A DNA stretch of 64,000 bases, from the NCBI RefSeq assembly GCF_001439845.1, contig NZ_JYLO01000004.1, positions 124,001-188,000 on the forward strand. The letters run 5' to 3'. A program made the translations under genes and the position numbers. Source of the stretch: Pseudomonas lactis. Its GTDB lineage: Bacteria; Pseudomonadota; Gammaproteobacteria; Pseudomonadales; Pseudomonadaceae. Below are positions 44,250 to 52,842 of this stretch, piece after piece. Under the pieces are notes generated by a model, which worked only from the letters and a program-made list of their open reading frames with translations, was not told where the DNA came from and searched no databases. Each line of letters begins with the position of its first letter. Within the stretch, counting starts at the first letter, position 1.

Positions 44250-46415
44250 TTAAAAGTCCACCGTCGCCGACAGCTGCAAAGTACGTGGATACCCCGGCGA
44301 GAAGGCGCCGTAAGACGCGACGCCCGACCAGTACTCGCGGTCAAATACGTTCTGCACGGTGGCGCGCAAGGTGGTGGGCCGCCCTTCGATCTTGGTCGCG
44401 TAGCGGACGCCGGCATCAATGCGCGTCCAGGCATCCAGCTCCTGGGTGTTGGCCTGGTTGACATATTGGCTGTCGGTGTAGATCGCCCCGCCGGTGAGGG
44501 TAAAACCTTCCAGCCACGGGGTGTCGTACTCGGCCCACAGGTTGGCCTGGATATCGGGCACGCCGACCGGTTTGTTGCCTCGGTTGGCGGCGCTCGCCGA
44601 CTGGGTCAGCTCGCCATCGAGGAAGGTCACGCCGCCCATCAAGCGCGTGCCAGGCGCCACTTCGCCGTATACGCTCAGCTCGACACCACGGTTGCGCTGC
44701 TCGGCCTGCACGGAGTACACACCGTTGGCGCCCAATTCGCCGCTGGGCTTCTCGATCTGGAATAACGCCAGGGTGGTCATGAGGGTGCCGTGTTCATACT
44801 TCACGCCCAGTTCGTGCTGCTTGGATTCATAAGGCGCGAAGGTTTCACCGGCATTGCTGGCCGTACCCGGCGCGATATCGCCTTTGCTCAACCCCTCGAC
44901 ATAGTTGTAGTAGAGCGACACGTCATCCCAGGGCTTGACCACCACGCCCACCAAAGGCGTGGTCGCAGCGTCCTTGTAGCGCGAACTCACCGCGCCTGCG
45001 GCGTTGTAGTTACGCGACTCGATGTCTTGGCGCCGCACGCCCAGGGTCAACTGGATGCGCTCATCGAGAAAGCCCAGGGTGTCGGTGAGCGCCACGCCGG
45101 ACAGCTCCGATTCGGAGATGCGCAGCACTTTCGGCGCCCGCAGGTTTTGCTTGGGCGTGTCCACCGGGTGGTAGATGTTGGAGCGGATTTCGGTGCCGTT
45201 GTTGATGCCGCGAGACAGCTCATCCTGGTAACGGGTCGCCATCAGCGTGGTGGTGTGGGTGATCGGGCCGGTGGCGAACTGCGCACGCAGGCCCACATCG
45301 GCGGTGGAACGGTCGACGTTGAACTTGTAGTAACCCGGAATATTACTGGTGTCGCCAGCATCATTGAGGATGCGCGGCACCTGGTCCGACAGGCGCTTGA
45401 CATCCGACCGCCCGCCGCCGGCATGGGCGAACACGGTGAGCGAATCGCTGAGGTCATATTCACCGCCGAGCAAGGCCGATTGCTCCTTGGTGTCCGACCA
45501 GCCCCACTTCTGCGGCAGGCTGGTGCGGCCATTCGGGGCCGAAGGCACCTGCACGCCCGGCGCCAGGGTGAACGGGCGCGAGGCGCCTTCAAAACTTTCT
45601 TTCTGGCTGATGTAGTCCAGGTTCAGGCGCAGGCGCTCGCCGCGATAATCCAGGGCAATGGCGCCCACCCCCACGTCGCGATGCTGATCGTCCACGGCGG
45701 TGTCGCCCCCTTGCAGGCTGCCGTTGAAGCGCACACCAAACTGGTTTTCCTCACCGAAACGGCGGCTGATATCCAGGTGACCGCCGACTTGGGTGTCGGA
45801 GGCATAACTGCCGGTAAAGCGCGTCAGGTCCTGGTCCAGCGGGCGCTTGGGCACGATATTGATCACACCGCCCACGCCGCTGTTGGGCGAGATGCCGTAC
45901 ATCAGCGCCCCCGGCCCCTTGAGCACTTCGACGCGCTCGGCGTACTCGGTGAATGCGCGGTAGTTGGGGGCCACGCCATACACGCCGTCATAGGCCAACT
46001 CGCCCAGGTTGCCCTCGCCAATCGCAAAACCCCGCACGAAAAACGAGTCGACAATACCGCCAGTCTGCCCGGTAGAACGCACCGAGGGGTCGCGCTCCAG
46101 GGCATCGGCCACGGTCACCGTCTGCAGGTCGGCGAGGGTCTTGGCAGTGTAGCTGGTCACGCTGAACGGCGTGTCCATCACGTCCTTGTTGCCCAGCATG
46201 CCCAGGCGCGCGCCACGGGCCACCTGGCCGCCAGCGAGCACCTCGGGCAGGTCGGTGGGGCCCAGATAGCGGGCGTTGACGTTCGTCGCGTCAAGGGTCA
46301 GGCTCTGCGCGCTGTCGTCGGTTGACTCGGCGGTGGCGGCCCAGGCGTTGCCACTGGCAGCAGCCAGCAACAGGGCGGTACGAATAGCGAGGGTTAACCG
46401 GCTGGCAACAGGCAT
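44250..46415 (-). CDS. TonB-dependent siderophore receptor, paralogue without signalling domain
   Basis: The protein has 721 residues. The signal peptide (MPVASRLTLAIRTALLLAAA, cleavage after AWA) is followed directly by a TonB-box region and the plug (MLGNKDVMDTPFSVTSYTAK, GIVDSFFVRGFAIGEGNLGE, ERVEVLKGPGALMYGISPN). The barrel ends in LSATVDF with terminal phenylalanine. It matches the receptor at 49319 nearly block for block but lacks its STN domain. A promoter-like block shared with that receptor lies 45 bp upstream (46460-46490). It imports a ferric siderophore of unknown type across the outer membrane. Confidence 0.92.
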   Translation of the reverse strand: MPVASRLTLAIRTALLLAAASGNAWAATAESTDDSAQSLTLDATNVNARYLGPTDLPEVLAGGQVARGARLGMLGNKDVMDTPFSVTSYTAKTLADLQTVTVADALERDPSVRSTGQTGGIVDSFFVRGFAIGEGNLGELAYDGVYGVAPNYRAFTEYAERVEVLKGPGALMYGISPNSGVGGVINIVPKRPLDQDLTRFTGSYASDTQVGGHLDISRRFGEENQFGVRFNGSLQGGDTAVDDQHRDVGVGAIALDYRGERLRLNLDYISQKESFEGASRPFTLAPGVQVPSAPNGRTSLPQKWGWSDTKEQSALLGGEYDLSDSLTVFAHAGGGRSDVKRLSDQVPRILNDAGDTSNIPGYYKFNVDRSTADVGLRAQFATGPITHTTTLMATRYQDELSRGINNGTEIRSNIYHPVDTPKQNLRAPKVLRISESELSGVALTDTLGFLDERIQLTLGVRRQDIESRNYNAAGAVSSRYKDAATTPLVGVVVKPWDDVSLYYNYVEGLSKGDIAPGTASNAGETFAPYESKQHELGVKYEHGTLMTTLALFQIEKPSGELGANGVYSVQAEQRNRGVELSVYGEVAPGTRLMGGVTFLDGELTQSASAANRGNKPVGVPDIQANLWAEYDTPWLEGFTLTGGAIYTDSQYVNQANTQELDAWTRIDAGVRYATKIEGRPTTLRATVQNVFDREYWSGVASYGAFSPGYPRTLQLSATVDF

Positions 46416-46459
46416 GACGTCAGGGCCCTTTGATCAAGTGAAGTGAGGATTACGCTTGA

Positions 46460-46490
46460 TGCCAGTCGACGCGTGAAAAAGTATCACCCC
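46460..46490 (-). promoter_or_regulatory. Candidate ECF (FecI-type) promoter, receptor 1
   Basis: On the minus strand GGGTGATACTTTTTC, CGCG, TCG and CTGGCA occur in this order, ending 45 bp before the start codon at 46415. The same order and distance occur before the receptor at 49319. No standard sigma-70 hexamers fit as well. Confidence 0.6.
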
Positions 46491-46524
46491 AGCCGCGACT
46501 TTTTTTGTATAGCGAGACTGCTCC

Positions 46525-47697
46525 ATGCCACCCACCCGCGTCCTGATTGCCCTGCTGTTCACGATCCAGCTTGTGTCCATGGGCGCCATGGAAATGAGCG
46601 GGCCGTTCTGGCCGGTGCATTTACGCCAACTGACCGACTCCGACACGCTGTTCAGCTTCGCCAGCGTCGCCGTGTACGTGGGGCCGATGCTCGGCATTCT
46701 GTTGACCAGCGCGTTCTGGGGCCGCATCGGCGATCGCTACGGCCACAAGCTGATGATGATTCGCGCACTGGCAGGCCTGACCCTGACGCAACTGGGGCTG
46801 GCCTTGTTCAGCGACCTCTGGACTATTCTGGTGCTGCGTTTTCTGCAAGGCGCCTGTGCCGGCTACATCGCCCCGGCCCAGGCGTATGGCGTGAGTATCG
46901 AGGTGCCGTCACGGCGTGCACGGCTGTTCGCACTGCTGCAGATTTCCACCAACGTCGGCTCGCTGCTCGGCGCCGTGGTCGGCGGCTTGATCCTCGACCA
47001 TGCGACGTTCTTCTGGATCAACCTCAGCGCCGCGGCGCTCTGTGCGGTGTGCACGGTGATTGCAGCGCTGACCTTGCCGAACGTGCCACCGGTGAAGAAA
47101 ACCACAGCCCCCTCAACGGGCGGCACCTGGCAGGCCTCGGCCCTGCTGCCGCTGTTGACGGTGATGGGCATTCTGCTGCTGGCGCGGATGCTGCCGCAGA
47201 CCTCGTTCGCGCTGTATGTGAGTACGACGTTCGCCGTCAGCAATGCCCTGGTCGGCCTGTGCTACGGCTTGCTGGCCCTGGGTTTTATCCTGTCGGCCAC
47301 CGCCTGGGCGCGCCACTTCGAAGGTCGCAGCCAGGCAGACAGCTTGCGCCGCCTCACCTGGGTGGTGGCCGGCTGCATCGCGCTGACCGCCCTCGCCGGC
47401 CTCACCCGCAACCCGCTGGTGTTTGTGCTCGCCTATTTTGTCTGGGGCGTATTGCTGGGCGCGACCACGCCGGTACTGATGGCGCTGGTTTCAAGGACCG
47501 CCGACAGCACGCAGCAAGGCCATGTGCTGGGGATCGCCCAGGGCACGGCGCAATTTGCCTCGATCGTGGGTATCTGCGCCGGCGGCTTGCTCAGCCAGGT
47601 CTATGGCTTGGCGTACACCTACCTGTTTGTGTGTGTGGCCTATGCCATGGCGCTGATTGCGATTCTCGCGTTGCGCAACCGACGGGTTTGCACTTAG
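46525..47697 (+). CDS. MFS transporter of the siderophore locus
   Basis: The protein has 390 residues with twelve predicted hydrophobic helices. GRIGDRYGHKLMMIRALAG carries the loop 2-3 motif of drug:proton antiporters and FLQGACAGYIAPAQAYGV the motif near helix 5. The MdtG/TetA-like subfamily includes exporters of citrate-type siderophores and importers of xenosiderophores. The gene diverges from receptor 1 and precedes the sigma factor gene by 36 bp. Export or cytoplasmic-membrane passage of a siderophore is inferred from place. No siderophore synthesis genes are in the window. Confidence 0.83.
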   Translation: MPPTRVLIALLFTIQLVSMGAMEMSGPFWPVHLRQLTDSDTLFSFASVAVYVGPMLGILLTSAFWGRIGDRYGHKLMMIRALAGLTLTQLGLALFSDLWTILVLRFLQGACAGYIAPAQAYGVSIEVPSRRARLFALLQISTNVGSLLGAVVGGLILDHATFFWINLSAAALCAVCTVIAALTLPNVPPVKKTTAPSTGGTWQASALLPLLTVMGILLLARMLPQTSFALYVSTTFAVSNALVGLCYGLLALGFILSATAWARHFEGRSQADSLRRLTWVVAGCIALTALAGLTRNPLVFVLAYFVWGVLLGATTPVLMALVSRTADSTQQGHVLGIAQGTAQFASIVGICAGGLLSQVYGLAYTYLFVCVAYAMALIAILALRNRRVCT

Positions 47698-47698
47698 C

Positions 47699-47717
47699 AT
47701 TGGGAATACTTCTCAAT
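47699..47717 (+). promoter_or_regulatory. Candidate Fur box before the FecI-type sigma gene
   Basis: ATTGGGAA-TAC-TTCTCAAT is an inverted repeat with a single mismatch, resembling the GAGAATNATTCTC core of Fur sites. It lies 17 bp before the sigma factor start. Iron-Fur control of the sigma-antisigma pair is the normal arrangement for FecIR systems. Confidence 0.6.
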
Positions 47718-47733
47718 TGCACGGTTGCGCGCC

Positions 47734-48249
47734 ATGAGCGAAAGCCTTCCCGCCGATAACACCCCTCACCTGCGCGCAATCGAGGCGCTGTACAGCGGCC
47801 ATCACGGCTGGCTGTACGCCACGCTCAAACGCAAACTCGGCAATGCCATGGATGCGGCGGACCTGGCCCAGGACACCTTCACCCGCATCCTGGCCTCGCA
47901 GGTCACGGTGATTGACCAGCCACGCGCCTACCTGAGCTGCGTGGCCAAGGGCATCCTGGTCAACTGGTACCAGCGCAAGGCCCTGGAACGTGCCTATCTG
48001 GAAGCGCTCGCCAGCGTGCCGGCCCACGAGGTGCCGTCGCCGGAAGCGCACTTTCTGGTGCTGGAGACCCTGCACGAAATCGACGCAATGCTTGACGCGC
48101 TGCCGCCGCTGGTCAAGCGTGCGTTCCTGCTGTCGCAGCTCAACGGCCTCAAATACCAGGACATCGCCGAGCAATTGGGCGTGTCGCTGATTACCGTCAA
48201 GCGCTACATGAAACAGGCACTCGTCCAGTGCCTGATGCGGGTGGAATAA
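47734..48249 (+). CDS. ECF sigma factor, FecI group
   Basis: The protein has 171 residues. Region 2 (YSGHHGWLYATLKRKLGNAM, AADLAQDTFTRILAS) and region 4 (LPPLVKRAFLLSQLNGLKYQ, DIAEQLGVSLITVKRYMKQA) are typical of iron-starvation sigma factors. It directs RNA polymerase to the receptor promoters when the FecR partner is activated by ferric-siderophore binding at the outer membrane. I use the ATG at 47734. A TTG three codons earlier is possible. Its stop codon directly precedes the GTG start of the FecR gene. The conserved block before both receptors is the proposed target. Confidence 0.92.
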   Translation: MSESLPADNTPHLRAIEALYSGHHGWLYATLKRKLGNAMDAADLAQDTFTRILASQVTVIDQPRAYLSCVAKGILVNWYQRKALERAYLEALASVPAHEVPSPEAHFLVLETLHEIDAMLDALPPLVKRAFLLSQLNGLKYQDIAEQLGVSLITVKRYMKQALVQCLMRVE

Positions 48250-49218
48250 GTGCTCAGCCTGGGCAAGGAACCACCGCTGCCCACCGACGCCCTTGAAGAG
48301 GCCGCCGAATGGCTGATGCGCCTGAGCGAGAACGAATTGAGCGCCAGCGAACGCGCCGAGTGGGAGCGCTGGAAGGTCAGCAGCCCTGAGCGTGGCCGGG
48401 CTTGGGCGCGCGCGCAATTGCTGCAAAGCAAGCTCGGTGGCCTGCCGCCGTCCCTGGCGATGTCGGCGCTGGACCGCCCGAGCAACCCCCAACGCCGCGA
48501 AGCCCTGGGCAAACTGGCCTTGTTGCTGGCGGTAATGCCGGTGGGCTGGGGCAGCTGGAAGCTGGCGCAGTCCCAGCAATGGAGCGCCGACTACCGCACC
48601 CGCATCGGCGAACGTCGCGAACTGACCCTGGCCGACGGCTCGCGCCTGACCCTCAACACCGAGACCGCCATCGACGTGCGGTTCGACACCCAGCAACGCC
48701 TGGTGAGCCTGCGCGAAGGTGAAATACTGGTGCAGACCGCACAGGATGCATCCCGCCCGTTCCTGGTCAGCACCCGCCAGGGCCATATGCACGCCCTGGG
48801 CACGCGTTTTACCGTACGCGAACTGGGCGCACGCACGCATCTGGCGGTGCTTGAGGGCGCGGTCAAAGTGAAGCTGGCCGACAATAGCCAGAGCGCGCCA
48901 CTGATCGTCAGCGCCGGGCAACGCACGGATTTTTCCGCGCAACAGTTCGGCGCGCTCACCCCCGCCGACCGCAATATCAGCGCCTGGACCCAAGGCATGC
49001 TGATGGCCGACAACATGCGCCTGGCAGACTTTGTCGCGGAACTGACCCGCTATCGGCGTGGCTTCGTGCGCTACGACCCGGCCATTGCAAACCTGCGTAT
49101 TTCCGGGGCCTTCCCCATCGCCGATACCCAGCGCACCTTGAACATGCTGGTGCAGACCTACCCGGTGCGCGCCAGCGGCCATTTGAACGGTTATTGGGTC
49201 AGCCTGTCGCCGGCTTGA
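48250..49218 (+). CDS. FecR-type transmembrane sigma regulator
   Basis: The protein has 322 residues. The N-terminal cytoplasmic sigma-binding region (EEAAEWLMRLSENELSASER) has the tryptophan pattern of FecR proteins. A hydrophobic segment near residues 80-100 (LALLLAVMPVGWGSWKLAQ) crosses the membrane. The periplasmic FecR domain follows (RRELTLADGSRLTLNTETAI, VSTRQGHMHALGTRFTVREL), then an STN-interacting end. It receives the signal from the receptor at 49319 and releases the sigma factor. The start codon is GTG, placed right after the sigma stop codon (TAAGTG). Confidence 0.92.
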   Translation: MLSLGKEPPLPTDALEEAAEWLMRLSENELSASERAEWERWKVSSPERGRAWARAQLLQSKLGGLPPSLAMSALDRPSNPQRREALGKLALLLAVMPVGWGSWKLAQSQQWSADYRTRIGERRELTLADGSRLTLNTETAIDVRFDTQQRLVSLREGEILVQTAQDASRPFLVSTRQGHMHALGTRFTVRELGARTHLAVLEGAVKVKLADNSQSAPLIVSAGQRTDFSAQQFGALTPADRNISAWTQGMLMADNMRLADFVAELTRYRRGFVRYDPAIANLRISGAFPIADTQRTLNMLVQTYPVRASGHLNGYWVSLSPA

Positions 49219-49244
49219 GGCGGCGCCAAAATAAAACGCGCCGC

Positions 49245-49274
49245 GGGTGATACTTTTTTCGCGCTCGGCTGGCA
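49245..49274 (+). promoter_or_regulatory. Candidate ECF (FecI-type) promoter, receptor 2
   Basis: GGGTGATACTTTTTTCGCGC followed by TCGGCTGGCA, nearly the same as the block before receptor 1 and also ending 45 bp before the start codon (49319). It lies just after the FecR gene, so the receptor-importer operon can be induced separately. Confidence 0.6.
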
Positions 49275-49318
49275 AACACTCATACCCCTTTTCCCTTTCG
49301 TCCATAGGGCTGCCCTCC

Positions 49319-51682
49319 ATGCTTGTGATTCGCAGCGCGCTGCTCAGCCTGGCCCTGGCCGGTGCCGCCCTGGCGGACGTGCCGGCGCAATGGGACAGCG
49401 TGACGGTGCGCACCTACCACATCGACCCCGGCCCGCTCGGCGCCACGTTGTCGAGCTTTGCCGTGGACGCCGGTATTGCCCTGTCATTTCTCCCGGCACT
49501 CACCGAGGGCCTGACCAGCCCAGGCTTATCCGGCCGTTACTCGCCCCAGGAAGCGGTCACGCGGCTGTTGGCCGGCAGTGGCCTGGACATGGTGCAGCGC
49601 AGCGACGGCAGCTACACCCTGGTGCCGGGTCAAGTCACGCTTTCGGACATCACCGTCAGCGCCCCCGAGCCACGCGCCAGCGACCTGCCGCCGCTGTATG
49701 CCGGCGGCCAGGCAGCCACCGGCGCGCGCCTGGGCATGCTGGGCAATACCGACGTGATAGATGCGCCGTTCAGTGTCAGCGCCTACACCGCCGCGCTGAT
49801 CCAGGACCAGCAGGCAACCACGGTCGGCAATGTGCTGGAGCGTGATTCCTCGGTGCGCTCCACCGGGCAGACGGGCGGGATTGTCGACTCGTTCTTCATC
49901 CGCGGTTTCCCGGTGGGTGAAGGCAACCTGGGAGAACTGGCGTTCGACGGCGTGTACGGCGTGGCCTCCAACTACCGGGTGTTTACCGACTACGCCGAGC
50001 GCATCGAAGTGGTCAAAGGCCCCGGTGCGCTGCTGTACGGCATGTCACCCAACAGCGCGGTAGGCGGCGTGATCAACGTGGTGCCCAAGCGCTCCCTGGA
50101 TGAAGACCTGACCCGCTACACCGCCAGCTACACCCAGGACGCGCAGGTCGGCAGCCACCTCGATATCAGCCGGCGCTTTGGCGACGAGCGCCGCTTCGGC
50201 GTACGCCTCAACGGTAGCCTGCAGAACGGTGACACGGTGATCGACCAGCAGTCGCGCGATATAGGCATTGGCGCGCTGTCCCTGGACTACCAGGGCGAAC
50301 GCCTGCGCACCAGCCTTGATCTGATTTCCCAGCAGGAGAAACTCGACGCCGCCTCGCGCCCCTTCCTGATTGCTGCCGGCGTCGACGTCCCCTCCGCCGC
50401 CAACGGCCGCACCAACGTCAGCCAGGACTGGGGCTGGTCGCGCACGCGAGATAAATCCGCGCTGCTGAGCGGCGAATACGACCTCACCGACGCGCTCACA
50501 CTGTTTGCCCATGCCGGTGGCGGCAAATCGGCAGTAGCGCGGATGTCCGACCAGACGCCGACCCTCATCAACGCTGCCGGCGACACGTCTTCGATCCCCG
50601 GTTATTACCGTTTCGATGTGCAGCGCTACACGGTCGACGCCGGTGCGCGGCTGCGCTTCGAAACCGGGCCGATCAGCCACAGCGCCACCGTGCAGGCCAG
50701 CCGTTATCGCGACGAGCTGTCGCGGGGGATTATTTCCGGGGCCCCGGTGCTGTCCAATCTCTACCACCCGGTGGACCGGCCCAAGCCTGCGATCGCCAAG
50801 CCCGCCACGCCGAAAGTATCAGCCAGCGAACTGTCCGGCGTAGCCATCGCCGATACGTTGTCGGTGCTCGACCAACGCGTGCAAGTCACCGTCGGCCTGC
50901 GCCAGCAGCGTATCCAGTCCAGCAACTACAACAGCGCCGGCGGGGCCACCAGCACCTACGACGACAGCAAGGTCACGCCACTGTTCGGCGCAGTGCTCAA
51001 GCCCTGGGAGCATGTGGCGTTCTACTACAACTACCTTGAAGGGTTGAGCAAGGGTGACGTGGCGCCTTCCAACGCCGCCAACGCCGGCGAGGTGTTTGCG
51101 CCTTACGTGTCCAAGCAGCATGAGGTCGGGGTCAAGGTCGACTACGGCACCTTCATGTCGACCCTGGCGCTGTTCCAGATCCACAAGCCCAGCGGCGAGT
51201 TGGCCGCCGGGCGCTTCTCGGTACAGGGCGAACAGCGCAACCGCGGCCTGGAACTCAATGTGTTGGGCGAAGTCGCCCACGGCACGCGCCTGCTCGGTGG
51301 CGTGACCCTGCTGGATGCCCAACTGACCAAAACCGCGATTGCCGCCAACACCGGCAACACACCGGTGGGCGTGCCCGACGTGCAAGCCAACCTGTGGGCC
51401 GAATGGGACACCTCATGGGTCGAGGGCCTGACGCTCACCACAGGCGCCATCTACACCGGCAGCCAGTACGTCAACCAGGCCAACACCCAACAGCTCGATG
51501 CGTGGACCCGCTTCGACATCGGCGCACGCTACAGCACGCGTATCGCCGAGCACCCGACCACCCTGCGCGCCACGGTGCAGAACCTGTTCGACCGCGAGTA
51601 TTGGTCAGGCGTCGCCTCCTACGGTGCGTTTTCCCAAGGCTCGCCGCGCACCCTCCTCCTCTCGGCCACGGTCGATTTCTGA
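49319..51682 (+). CDS. TonB-dependent siderophore receptor with STN signalling domain (FecA type)
   Basis: The protein has 787 residues. The signal peptide (MLVIRSALLSLALAGAALA) is followed by an STN domain (about residues 30-100: YHIDPGPLGATLSSFAVDAG, LSGRYSPQEAVTRLLAGSGL) that contacts FecR. Then come plug (MLGNTDVIDAPFSVSAYTAA, GIVDSFFIRGFPVGEGNLGE) and barrel, ending LSATVDF. It imports a ferric siderophore and signals its presence to induce its own gene. The ATG at 49319 gives a proper signal peptide. Upstream codons to 49247 cover the promoter block and are not coding. The importer genes follow after 20 bp. Confidence 0.94.
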   Translation: MLVIRSALLSLALAGAALADVPAQWDSVTVRTYHIDPGPLGATLSSFAVDAGIALSFLPALTEGLTSPGLSGRYSPQEAVTRLLAGSGLDMVQRSDGSYTLVPGQVTLSDITVSAPEPRASDLPPLYAGGQAATGARLGMLGNTDVIDAPFSVSAYTAALIQDQQATTVGNVLERDSSVRSTGQTGGIVDSFFIRGFPVGEGNLGELAFDGVYGVASNYRVFTDYAERIEVVKGPGALLYGMSPNSAVGGVINVVPKRSLDEDLTRYTASYTQDAQVGSHLDISRRFGDERRFGVRLNGSLQNGDTVIDQQSRDIGIGALSLDYQGERLRTSLDLISQQEKLDAASRPFLIAAGVDVPSAANGRTNVSQDWGWSRTRDKSALLSGEYDLTDALTLFAHAGGGKSAVARMSDQTPTLINAAGDTSSIPGYYRFDVQRYTVDAGARLRFETGPISHSATVQASRYRDELSRGIISGAPVLSNLYHPVDRPKPAIAKPATPKVSASELSGVAIADTLSVLDQRVQVTVGLRQQRIQSSNYNSAGGATSTYDDSKVTPLFGAVLKPWEHVAFYYNYLEGLSKGDVAPSNAANAGEVFAPYVSKQHEVGVKVDYGTFMSTLALFQIHKPSGELAAGRFSVQGEQRNRGLELNVLGEVAHGTRLLGGVTLLDAQLTKTAIAANTGNTPVGVPDVQANLWAEWDTSWVEGLTLTTGAIYTGSQYVNQANTQQLDAWTRFDIGARYSTRIAEHPTTLRATVQNLFDREYWSGVASYGAFSQGSPRTLLLSATVDF

Positions 51683-51702
51683 CACCTGCAAGGGCTTGAT
51701 TC

Positions 51703-52842
51703 ATGATCTGCATTGTTCGACGTTGCCACCTTCTAGCGGCGCTGCTGTTCACCGGGTTGTTGGGGGCTAGCCTGCCGAGCATGGCGGCGCTGACCACCGT
51801 CACCGATCTGCTTGGGCGCCAGGTCAAGGTCAAGCTGCCGGTGCAGCGGGTGATTCTTGGCGAGGGCCGCCAGCTGTACCTGGTGGCGGCGCTGGACACG
51901 CAAAACCCGATTGAACGGATCGTTGGCTGGCGCAAGGACCTGATCCAGTCCGACCCGGACACCTACAACGCCTACCTGCGCGCGTTTCCCGCCATCGCCA
52001 AGATCCCCACCTTCGGCGGCTTTGAAGACGGCACCTTTGATATCGAGCAGGCCATCTCCCAACGCCCTGACGTAATCATCCTCAATATCGAGGCGCAGCA
52101 TGCCACCGAGGATGCGCGCTATATCGAGAAGCTCGATGCCTTGGGCATCCCGGTGGTGTACGTGGATTTTCGCAACCAACCGATGACCAACACCGAGCCG
52201 ACCATGCGCCTGTTCGGCCAGTTGTTCGGCAAAGAGCAACGGGCCGAGGATTTCATTGCGTTTCACAACCAGCAGATCCGCCGCGTGACCGACGTGATTG
52301 CGGCGCAGCAACCGGCGCGCCCGTCAGTGTTTATCGAGCGTATCGGTGGCTACACCGACGACTGCTGCCTGAGTTTTGGCAATGAAAACTTCGGCCTGTT
52401 CGTGCAGATGGCCGGCGGCGACAACATCGCCAAAGGCATTATTCCCACCACCTTTGGCCAGTTGAACCCCGAACAGGTGATCGTGGCCAACCCCGACCAG
52501 GTCGTTGTCACCAGCGCCAATTGGGAGGCGTTTGCCCCCGGCGGGCATTGGGTTGGCGTGGGGCCGGGCGCCGATATGGCCCAGGCCCGAGCCAAGCTGG
52601 CGTGGTACACCCAGCGCCCCGCCTATGCCGGTATCAAGGCCCAGGGCCCGCAAGCCTTCCACGCCATCTGGCATCAGTTCTACAACAGCCCGTATCAGTT
52701 CGTGGCGATCCAGCAACTGGCCAAGTGGTTTCATCCCGACCTGTTTGCCGACCTGGACCCGGACGCTGCGTTTCGAGAACTGCACGAACGCTTCCTGCCC
52801 GTCCCTTATGAGTCGGGTTACTTCGTGAGCCTCAAGCCATGA
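51703..52842 (+). CDS. Periplasmic iron-siderophore-binding protein (FecB/BtuF-like)
   Basis: The protein has 379 residues with a signal peptide (MICIVRRCHLLAALLFTGLL, cleavage after SMA). The mature part begins with LTTVTDLLGRQVKVKLPVQR, the usual start of metal-chelate-binding proteins. DIEQAISQRPDVIILNIEAQ and NPEQVIVANPDQVVVTSANW fit the two-lobe fold. It is longer than FecB or FhuD, with an added C-terminal part (FADLDPDAAFRELHERFLPV). It hands the ferric siderophore to the permease that follows. Its stop overlaps the permease start by 4 bp (ATGA). Confidence 0.88.
   Translation: MICIVRRCHLLAALLFTGLLGASLPSMAALTTVTDLLGRQVKVKLPVQRVILGEGRQLYLVAALDTQNPIERIVGWRKDLIQSDPDTYNAYLRAFPAIAKIPTFGGFEDGTFDIEQAISQRPDVIILNIEAQHATEDARYIEKLDALGIPVVYVDFRNQPMTNTEPTMRLFGQLFGKEQRAEDFIAFHNQQIRRVTDVIAAQQPARPSVFIERIGGYTDDCCLSFGNENFGLFVQMAGGDNIAKGIIPTTFGQLNPEQVIVANPDQVVVTSANWEAFAPGGHWVGVGPGADMAQARAKLAWYTQRPAYAGIKAQGPQAFHAIWHQFYNSPYQFVAIQQLAKWFHPDLFADLDPDAAFRELHERFLPVPYESGYFVSLKP

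Noticed and set aside
47713..49413. 566-codon minus-strand frame over the sigma and FecR genes
   Set aside because: It is antisense to the FecI-FecR pair, whose motifs are unambiguous.
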